DNA of 13,471 bases from Gammaproteobacteria bacterium (GTDB lineage Bacteria > Pseudomonadota > Gammaproteobacteria > Pseudomonadales > Halomonadaceae), in the NCBI GenBank assembly GCA_023485185.1, contig JAMCZP010000260.1, positions 1 through 13,471 on the forward strand. The letters run 5' to 3'. The first letter of the stretch is position 1. The number at the start of each line of letters is the position of its first letter. Shown here one piece after another: positions 8,514 through 13,471 of the stretch. Made by a program: the position numbers and the translations under genes. Under the pieces are notes generated by a model. That model did not search any database and had not been told where the DNA came from. It saw only the letters and a list, made by a program, of their open reading frames with translations.

Positions 8514-8867
8514 TTATTGGGCAGCCTTGGCTTTTTCCACGATGGCAGCAAATGCAGCCTTCTCGTGTACTGCCAAATCGGCCAATACTTTACGGTCGAT
8601 TTCAATACCGGCTTTCTTAAGACCGCCTACAAAGCGGCTGTAAGACATACCGTTGATGCGTGCACCGGCGTTAATACGCTGAATCCACAGCGCACGGAAC
8701 TGACGCTTGCGATTGCGACGGTCACGGTAAGCATACTGACCTGCTTTAATAACAGCTTGCTTGGCAACGCGGAAAACACGCGAGCGGGCACCGTAGTAAC
8801 CTTTGGCAAGTTTCAATACTTTTTTATGGCGACGACGCGCTACTACGCCACGTTTAACTCGAGTCAT
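8514..8867 (-). CDS. rplT: 50S ribosomal protein L20
   Basis: Early-assembly large-subunit protein that binds 23S rRNA; in E. coli it also represses rpmI-rplT translation. The 117 residues match the family length (E. coli 118). The long basic N-terminal extension (residues 1-60: [39 protein letters not shown]) threads into rRNA. The C-terminal globular part ([28 protein letters not shown]) is the region that, in the family, contacts rRNA and the mRNA operator. The ATG follows AGGAGTG. It lies 64 bases after rpmI and is followed by a strong terminator, so it is normally the last gene of the thrS-infC-rpmI-rplT message. Confidence 0.98.
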   Translation of the reverse strand: MTRVKRGVVARRRHKKVLKLAKGYYGARSRVFRVAKQAVIKAGQYAYRDRRNRKRQFRALWIQRINAGARINGMSYSRFVGGLKKAGIEIDRKVLADLAVHEKAAFAAIVEKAKAAQ

Positions 8868-8931
8868 AACACACTCCTGACTTTAAGGCTGAGGCAAAAA
8901 AATTGTGCACTCAGAAAAACGAAAACCCGAA

Positions 8932-9126
8932 TTATAGATTCGGCAGCATACGCTGGATGAGCGCTTTATCAGACGCGTGAATCTGCTTCATTCCACGCAA
9001 TTGACGCTTACGCTTAGTCGATTTCTTGGTCAAGATGTGGCTACGGTGAGACTGCTTGTGCTTAAAGCCATTAGCCGTCTTTTTAAAGCGCTTCGCAGCG
9101 CCACTGTTGCTTTTGATTTTCGGCAT
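8932..9126 (-). CDS. rpmI: 50S ribosomal protein L35
   Basis: Small, very basic large-subunit protein of 64 residues, the typical length. It shows the family signature [17 protein letters not shown] at the N-terminus, [23 protein letters not shown] in two adjacent basic stretches (residues 23-45), and the C-terminal RMLPNL. The ATG is preceded by GGAG, with 8 bases to the start. It sits between infC (81-base gap upstream) and rplT, as in most bacteria. In E. coli the rpmI start region is where L20 acts as translational repressor; I did not identify the equivalent L20 site here. Confidence 0.98.
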   Translation of the reverse strand: MPKIKSNSGAAKRFKKTANGFKHKQSHRSHILTKKSTKRKRQLRGMKQIHASDKALIQRMLPNL

Positions 9127-9207
9127 GAGAAATACTCCGCTCGATATTTTTAGAAAACCCAGGGCCGACCACCGCTTCCACGCTGGCCCGTTAACTTCGC
9201 CGTTGGA

Positions 9208-9747
9208 TCACTTCTTCTTCGGGGCAATAATCATGATCATCTGGCGACCTTCCATTTTCGGGAACGCCTCTACCAAACCGATCTCTTCCAGGTCTGCCGC
9301 AATCCTTTCCATTAGTTTACGACCAATGTCCTGGTGCGCCATTTCACGACCACGGAAGCGCAGTGTGACTTTGCCCTTGTCACCACCTTCCAAAAAGCGT
9401 GTCAGGTTTTTAAGCTTGACCTGATAATCGCCTTCGTCGGTGCCAGGACGGAATTTAACTTCCTTAACCTGGATTTGCTTCTGCTTCTTCTTTTGAGCCG
9501 CTTTCTGCTTCTTGGTCTCAAAAACGAACTTGCCGTAATCCATAATCTTACAGACGATAGGATCGGCATTTGAAATTTGCACGAGGTCTAAGCTTTCGGA
9601 TTCAGCACGCTCAAGTGCTTCGGTGGTGGGTACAACACCCAACTGCTCACCGTCGCTACCAATAAGGCGTACTTCTTCTTCAACAATTCGCTCGTTCATT
9701 GGTGGGCGCTTGTCTGCTGGACGCCCGCGCTGATTGCTTCGCTTGAT
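9208..9747 (-). CDS. infC: Translation initiation factor IF-3, starting at a rare ATC codon
   Basis: Binds the 30S subunit, prevents premature 50S joining and rejects non-standard start codons. The first in-frame ATG (9697-9699) would give only 163 residues and lacks a good ribosome site. An ATC at 9745-9747 lies 8 bases after a full Shine-Dalgarno AAGGAG (9756-9761) and gives 179 residues, essentially the E. coli length (180, which starts at AUU). The extra N-terminus is basic (K-R-S-N-Q-R-G-R-P). The N-domain, with [22 protein letters not shown] at about 54-75, is joined by a Lys/Gln-rich linker ([13 protein letters not shown]) to the C-domain with [11 protein letters not shown] and [10 protein letters not shown]. 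The rare start should allow autoregulation, as known for E. coli infC. It starts 12 bases after the thrS stop. Confidence 0.95.
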   Translation of the reverse strand: MKRSNQRGRPADKRPPMNERIVEEEVRLIGSDGEQLGVVPTTEALERAESESLDLVQISNADPIVCKIMDYGKFVFETKKQKAAQKKKQKQIQVKEVKFRPGTDEGDYQVKLKNLTRFLEGGDKGKVTLRFRGREMAHQDIGRKLMERIAADLEEIGLVEAFPKMEGRQMIMIIAPKKK

Positions 9748-9761
9748 CGCTCCGTCTCCTT
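9745..9761 (-). promoter_or_regulatory. infC ribosome-binding site and ATC start overlapping the thrS stop
   Basis: AAGGAG (9756-9761) shares bases with the thrS stop codon (TAAGGAG). It is followed by 8 bases and the ATC start (9745-9747). This fixes the infC start, couples it to thrS translation, and places initiation under IF-3's own start-codon discrimination. Confidence 0.85.
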
Positions 9762-11682
9762 AGGCTGTTGGCGATATCGCCAGGGCTGCTCTCTCAGTAG
9801 TATGACGTTCAGTAAATTCTTCGACCGTCATTATACCAAGATTTTCGCCGCTACGAGTTCGCACGGCCACTGAGTCAGCTTCAACTTCCTTATCTCCCAC
9901 CACAAGGAGGTAAGGAACTTTCTGTAACGTATGCTCACGGATTTTAAAGCCGATCTTCTCGTTCCTCAAGTCCGCTTTAACACGCAAGCCACTTTTTTGC
10001 AGGCGTTTCTCTAATTCCAGCGCATATTCACGCTGTGAATCAGTGATTGTCATGATTACCGCCTGCTGCGGTGCCAGCCATAATGGCATAGCCCCGGCAT
10101 AGTGCTCAATTAGAATCCCCAAGAAACGCTCGAAGGAGCCTAAAATAGCGCGGTGAAGCATTACAGGGGTCTTGCGCACGCCATCTTCATCAACGTACTG
10201 AGCCCCCAAACGGCCTGGCAAATTAAAATCGAGCTGTAGGGTACCACACTGCCAGACGCGATTCAGACAATCACGCAGAGCAAATTCAATTTTAGGTCCA
10301 TAAAACGCTCCCTCCCCTGGCTGTAAGTCCCAAGCTAGGCCTGTTGCATTTAAGGCCGCCTCTAAACCCTGCTCTGCTTGATCCCACATTTCAGCTTCGC
10401 CCAGGAAATCTTCAGGACGTGTCGATAGCTTTAACTCTACATCGTCAAACCCAAGCGCTTTATACACTTGCAGCGTGAGCGCGATAAAGTCTTCCGCTTC
10501 AGCCTGGATCTGACCTTCGGTGCAAAAAATATGCGCATCATCTTGAGTAAAACCACGTACGCGCATTAGCCCATGTAGCGAACCGGAAGGCTCATTACGG
10601 TGACAGCTGCCAAACTCAGCCAGTCGCAATGGCAAGTCACGATAACTTTTTAAGCCTTGATTAAACACCTGCACGTGGCAAGGGCAGTTCATTGGCTTAA
10701 CAGCGTACTCACGCTTCTCCGACTCTGTGGTGAACATTAACTCGCTGTAATGCCCCCAGTGCCCAGATTTTTTCCATAATGAGAGATCGACTACCTGCGG
10801 CGTTTTAATTTCCTGGTAACCGTGCTCGCGCTGAACATTACGCATGTACTCTTCTAAAGCTTGGTACATGGTCCAGCCGTTAGGATGCCAAAACACCATA
10901 CCTGGCGCTTCTTCTTGAATATGGAATAAGTCCATTTTACGTGCGAGCTTGCGATGATCACGCTTCTCGGCTTCTTCAAGTCGCTTGAGATAAGCCTTGA
11001 GCTGTTTTTTATCACCCCATGCCGTGCCGTAAATACGCGTTAACATCGTATTAGCAGCATCACCACGCCAGTAAGCGCCGGCTAATTTAGTGAGTTTAAA
11101 AGCTTTCAAATGCCGCGTGTTAGGCACGTGCGGCCCGCGGCACATATCGGTATACTCTTCGTGATGGTAAAGTCGAATAGTCGCATCGTCGGGAATTTGA
11201 CGAATAATCTCCTGCTTGTATGGCTCATCACGGTGTAAAAAAGTCAGCATAGCCTGGTCGCGATTTACATATTCGCGCACCACATCGTACTCACGTTCGA
11301 TCAATGACTGCATGCGAGCTTCAATGGCTTCCAAGTCTTCCGGTGAGACAGACTGGCCAAATTCAATATCGTAATAAAAGCCATCATCAATAACCGGACC
11401 GATGGCCATTTTGGCTTCTGGGTACATCTGCTTTACTGCATGGCCAACTAAATGCGCGCAGGAGTGGCGAATAATTTCCAATCCTTCCTCATCTCGCGCA
11501 GTAATAATAGCCACTTGCACATCTCGATCAATCAGATCGGCGGCATCGACCAGCACCCCATCAATTTTTCCAGCGATGCAGGCCTTAGCCAAACCAGGGC
11601 CAATGGATTCTGCCAGCTGCATAATGCTAAGCGGTGCTTCAAACGTTCTTTGACTGCCATCAGGCAGTGTCACAATAGGCAT
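9760..11682 (-). CDS. thrS: Threonine-tRNA ligase
   Basis: Class II synthetase that charges tRNA-Thr and clears mis-attached serine; cytoplasmic homodimer. The 640 residues compare with 642 in E. coli. In order: TGS domain (about 1-62), the editing domain with its HxxxH (His73, His77) plus Cys181 and His185, the catalytic core (about 245-535) and the anticodon-binding domain (about 540-640). The zinc ligands Cys333 (MNC), His384 (DDAHIF) and His510 (MLHRAI) fall one position from E. coli Cys334/His385/His511. Motif 2 is [11 protein letters not shown] (357-367). The ATG follows AAGGAA. The leader holds a tRNA-Thr-anticodon-like hairpin, which implies feedback control by ThrRS itself. It heads the translation cluster, and infC follows by 12 bases. 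Confidence 0.98.
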   Translation of the reverse strand: MPIVTLPDGSQRTFEAPLSIMQLAESIGPGLAKACIAGKIDGVLVDAADLIDRDVQVAIITARDEEGLEIIRHSCAHLVGHAVKQMYPEAKMAIGPVIDDGFYYDIEFGQSVSPEDLEAIEARMQSLIEREYDVVREYVNRDQAMLTFLHRDEPYKQEIIRQIPDDATIRLYHHEEYTDMCRGPHVPNTRHLKAFKLTKLAGAYWRGDAANTMLTRIYGTAWGDKKQLKAYLKRLEEAEKRDHRKLARKMDLFHIQEEAPGMVFWHPNGWTMYQALEEYMRNVQREHGYQEIKTPQVVDLSLWKKSGHWGHYSELMFTTESEKREYAVKPMNCPCHVQVFNQGLKSYRDLPLRLAEFGSCHRNEPSGSLHGLMRVRGFTQDDAHIFCTEGQIQAEAEDFIALTLQVYKALGFDDVELKLSTRPEDFLGEAEMWDQAEQGLEAALNATGLAWDLQPGEGAFYGPKIEFALRDCLNRVWQCGTLQLDFNLPGRLGAQYVDEDGVRKTPVMLHRAILGSFERFLGILIEHYAGAMPLWLAPQQAVIMTITDSQREYALELEKRLQKSGLRVKADLRNEKIGFKIREHTLQKVPYLLVVGDKEVEADSVAVRTRSGENLGIMTVEEFTERHTTERAALAISPTA

Positions 11683-11703
11683 TCAGATTCCTTGAGCGCA
11701 GTG

Positions 11704-11724
11704 GTGATCCATACCAAGGATCAC
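11704..11724 (-). promoter_or_regulatory. Anticodon-mimic hairpin in the thrS leader (putative ThrRS operator)
   Basis: In mRNA sense a perfect 7-bp stem GUGAUCC/GGAUCAC closes a 7-base loop UUGGUAU. Read as an anticodon loop this gives U33, anticodon GGU at 34-36 and A37. The E. coli tRNA-Thr(GGU) loop is UUGGUAA, so six of seven bases agree. The hairpin ends 10 bases upstream of the thrS Shine-Dalgarno (11688-11693), where ThrRS binding would block ribosomes, as with the anticodon-like domain of the E. coli thrS operator. No U run follows, so it is not a terminator. Confidence 0.75.
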
Positions 11725-11754
11725 ATTTCGCTATCAATGGTCTTAAGAGGGCGC

Positions 11755-11783
11755 TTGATAAATCAACGCTAAAACAGTGGCAA
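11755..11783 (-). promoter_or_regulatory. Candidate sigma70 promoter for thrS
   Basis: TTGCCA (11778-11783) and TATCAA (11755-11760) have a 17-base spacer; they match 5 of 6 and 4 of 6 consensus positions. A start near 11748 gives a leader of about 65 bases that contains the anticodon-like hairpin. A weaker upstream alternative (TTGATA with TAGTCT) would lengthen the leader. Confidence 0.5.
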
Positions 11784-11810
11784 GACTACCAGAGTTAATC
11801 GCACTATCAA

Positions 11811-11840
11811 ATAAAAACGGGAGGCCGAAGCCTCCCGTTT
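11811..11840 (-). terminator. Intrinsic terminator after the OmpA-family lipoprotein gene
   Basis: A perfect 11-bp stem AAACGGGAGGC/GCCTCCCGTTT (11830-11840 and 11815-11825) has the stable loop TTCG in mRNA sense and is followed by a short T-rich tail (TTTAT after the stem's own TTT). It lies about 65 bases after the stop of the lipoprotein gene and insulates the thrS promoter. Confidence 0.9.
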
Positions 11841-11905
11841 CTTTACTTGGTTTATGATCGCTAAATATTATGAACAGCTAGCTAAACCAAAGATACCAAG
11901 TGAAC

Positions 11906-12781
11906 TTAGTTCCATTCGTCCAGTTCAACGCGACGGTTCTGAGCACGACCTTCATCGGTATCGTTAGAAGCGACCGGCTGCTCTTCACCATAACCAACTG
12001 CACGCATGTTGTTAGCGCTCACACCACGGCTGGCCAGGTAGTTAGCAACAGACTGCGCGCGCTCTTGTGACAAGCGCTGGTTGTACTCTGCAGAACCTTG
12101 TGAATCAGTGTGGCCTTCGATGCTAACACGTACATCAGGGTTGCTAACTAGACGCTCGGCAACACCGTTGAGTACTTGTTGAGCAGGACCAGTCAACTGA
12201 GCAGAATCGAACTCGAAGTTGACATCACGTAGTACTAGGCTTTCCGGGCAACCCAGTGCATTAACTTCAACACCTGCTGGGGTGTTCGGGCACTGATCAC
12301 GGTAATCCGGCACACCGTCGTTATCAGAATCAAGCGGGCAACCATTGGCGTCGACTTCTACGCCTGCAGGCGTGCCTGGGCACTGGTCACGGTAGTCTGG
12401 AACGCCGTCACCATCAGAATCAAGCGGGCAGCCTTCAGCGTCAACAGCAACACCAGCAGGCACTTCACCGTAGCTCGGGCACTGAGCAGCAACCGGCTCA
12501 GGTGTACGATCAGCACATAGCAAGCCACCGATAGCAGCACCAGCAACAGCACCAGTAGCAGCACCGCTCTCTTCATCAGAACTGCTGCTGGTGGCGTAAC
12601 CAATACTGCCACCAATCAAGCCGCCCGCCAAGCCACACACGGCCGGATGCTGATACCAACTCTTACCCGCATTGCTGCTAGCACTTGCTTGACCAGAGGA
12701 CTGCGAGGCTGAGCTGGCGCAACCAGAAAGGCCAACTACCAGTGCAGAACCGATTAGCAAGCCAGTTGTTGATTTCTTCAT
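11906..12781 (-). CDS. OmpA-family outer-membrane lipoprotein with thrombospondin type 3-like repeats
   Basis: Probable outer-membrane lipoprotein that tethers the envelope to peptidoglycan, 291 residues. The lipoprotein signal peptide (1-20) ends in the lipobox LSGC with Cys21. A Ser-rich linker follows, then a glycine-zipper-like stretch (about 50-88: GLAGGLIGGSIG, GAATGAVAGAAIGG). Two 30-residue thrombospondin type 3-like repeats come next (118-147 and 148-177, core DSDGDGVPDYRDQCP), with a degenerate one before. The C-terminal OmpA domain (about 183-287) has Asp226 (GHTDSQGS) and Arg241 (LSQERAQSV) spaced as in peptidoglycan-binding OmpA domains, and NRRVEL near the end. The ATG at 12779-12781 follows AAGGAG; an in-frame ATG 57 bases upstream would bury the signal peptide. 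It is monocistronic, with its own terminator. There is no eight-strand barrel, so it is not classical OmpA. Confidence 0.92.
   Translation of the reverse strand: MKKSTTGLLIGSALVVGLSGCASSASQSSGQASASSNAGKSWYQHPAVCGLAGGLIGGSIGYATSSSSDEESGAATGAVAGAAIGGLLCADRTPEPVAAQCPSYGEVPAGVAVDAEGCPLDSDGDGVPDYRDQCPGTPAGVEVDANGCPLDSDNDGVPDYRDQCPNTPAGVEVNALGCPESLVLRDVNFEFDSAQLTGPAQQVLNGVAERLVSNPDVRVSIEGHTDSQGSAEYNQRLSQERAQSVANYLASRGVSANNMRAVGYGEEQPVASNDTDEGRAQNRRVELDEWN
12251..12430 (-). repeat. Two tandem 90-bp units encoding thrombospondin type 3-like repeats
   Basis: Residues 118-147 and 148-177 of the OmpA-family lipoprotein are 30-residue copies that differ at 5 positions; their DNA differs at more positions, many of them synonymous. 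Each has Asp-rich calcium-type DSDxDGVPD and a Cys pair. This suggests an old internal duplication kept by selection. Confidence 0.85.
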
Positions 12782-13071
12782 GTAAGACTCCTTCTTGATC
12801 CAATGCTGAAATGGCCATAAGTGACCAGATCTATCCAATGCTTCTTATTGCGAGAGCATCCATTTTTCGCCTGCTCGACATTATTGAACTTTGCATACTC
12901 AACGAATGTCGAACGTTGTGCCTATCATTAACGCTAACGTGCATGAAGGCAACAATGCCAAGATATCAACTTCTTGCCAATACCGACATCATTCAGCATA
13001 GCAAAATTGGCACAATGGGCACCAAAAAAAATTGCTATGTCTTTTTTGTGGCTTGATAGCCATCAAAATTC
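12782..13071. other. AT-rich intergenic stretch without a gene
   Basis: These 290 bases between the charged partial gene and the OmpA-family lipoprotein are visibly richer in A and T than the flanking genes. I see no credible coding frame and no tRNA. There is an 8-bp inverted repeat, CATAGCAA/TTGCTATG (12997-13004 and 13032-13039), around an A8 tract and a weak inner GGTGCC-type hairpin. It probably holds the lipoprotein promoter, but no -35/-10 pair with good spacing was convincing. Confidence 0.5.
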
Positions 13072-13471
13072 CTAATCCAAGGCATTTGGACCTTGGGCGC
13101 GCCATTCTAATACAGCCTTAGCAGCCTCTAATACTTCTTTTCGCATCTCACCTTCGGCAGCTAAGCGCTCTTTATCTTCCAGCATCCGTTCACGCGGCGA
13201 CAGCTGTTGGCGGGCAGAATGCGTTTTAAGGTGCTTTGTACGACGATAGTGCTCAGCAAATGCCTGAAACTCCGCCCTTTCAGTTAAGTTAGGGTCAATG
13301 ATTTCCAACAATACCTTGCAACGCCATGCACCTTCGGTAATGTCCACCTGCTCCTGCACTAATGCGGCTGCAACATAGTCTAGGTTATCTAGGCTATTTT
13401 GCTTAGCTCGTTTATCTTCTTCGCGTCTAAAAGCTTCTCGGCGACTGACTTCTTTACGCAAAGACCATGCG
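13072..13471 (-). CDS. Unrecognised charged protein, C-terminal part (5' end beyond the window)
   Basis: I do not recognise this protein. The frame is open to the right edge, so about 132 residues are visible and the true start is probably outside; a TTG at 13459-13461 is a possible but unsupported start. The visible part is rich in Arg, Lys, Glu and Ala and looks mostly helical. It runs from a basic-acidic N-terminal stretch (REAFRREEDKRAKQ), through LDNLDYVAAALVQEQ and a more ordered middle (WRCKVLLEIIDPNL), to a charged helix (PRERMLEDKERLAAEGEMRKEVLEAAKAVLEW). There is no signal peptide, membrane segment or catalytic motif in what is visible. A cytoplasmic, possibly coiled-coil protein is the most that can be said. 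It ends at TAG (13072-13074), with no clear terminator after it. Confidence 0.6.
   Translation of the reverse strand, partial: AWSLRKEVSRREAFRREEDKRAKQNSLDNLDYVAAALVQEQVDITEGAWRCKVLLEIIDPNLTERAEFQAFAEHYRRTKHLKTHSARQQLSPRERMLEDKERLAAEGEMRKEVLEAAKAVLEWRAQGPNALD

Noticed and set aside
8502..8960. 152-residue plus-strand frame opposite rplT and rpmI
   Set aside because: It is antisense to two certain ribosomal protein genes, resembles no protein family and has no ribosome site.
9143..9207. Weak GGGCC/GGCCC pairing between infC and rpmI as a terminator
   Set aside because: The stem is only 5 bp with a long loop and a poor U run; the genes are expected to be co-transcribed.
9697..9699. ATG as the infC start
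   Set aside because: It gives a short 163-residue protein without a good ribosome site; the ATC at 9745-9747 has a full Shine-Dalgarno and restores family length.
12358..12615. 85-residue minus-strand frame inside the lipoprotein gene
   Set aside because: It is an out-of-frame shadow of the repeat and glycine-zipper region, artificially rich in Leu and Val.

Overview
The window is about 13.5 kb of core chromosomal DNA from a gammaproteobacterium. Gene order (thrS-infC-rpmI-rplT-pheS-pheT-ihfA and tig-clpP-clpX), protein lengths and residue-level matches to the E. coli families support this. A small DUF2788-type membrane protein and the general protein style suggest a Halomonas-like (Halomonadaceae) organism; that genus call is inference from memory, not from a search.

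All genes but one are on the minus strand, so transcription runs from high to low coordinates. From the right: the C-terminal part of an unrecognised charged protein (13072-13471); a ~290-base AT-rich gap; an OmpA-family lipoprotein with calcium-binding-type repeats, closed by a UUCG-loop terminator; then the translation cluster thrS, infC, rpmI, rplT, pheS, pheT, ihfA (11682 to 4533). A strong terminator lies inside this cluster, between rplT and pheS. A bidirectional terminator (4381-4410) separates ihfA from the only plus-strand gene, the DUF2788-type protein at 4104-4310. Left of that are a divergent MioC-like flavodoxin and a four-helix membrane protein that follows it after 3 bases. Then comes protein quality control: tig with a good sigma70-type promoter, an intergenic terminator or attenuator, clpP, and clpX cut by the left edge.

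Functionally the right half makes ThrRS, PheRS, IF-3, ribosomal proteins L35 and L20, and IHF-alpha. The left half handles nascent chains (trigger factor) and ATP-dependent degradation (ClpXP). There are no mobile elements, CRISPR arrays, tRNAs or rRNAs that I can see, and no new multi-gene system. The most informative signals are regulatory. The thrS leader carries a 7-bp hairpin whose 7-base loop (UUGGUAU) mimics the anticodon loop of tRNA-Thr(GGU). infC starts at a rare ATC codon, with its Shine-Dalgarno overlapping the thrS stop. A strong terminator precedes pheST without any Phe-rich leader peptide. The first ~19 bases of the window do not fit ClpX and form a small perfect hairpin, which suggests a contig-end artefact or a disruption.
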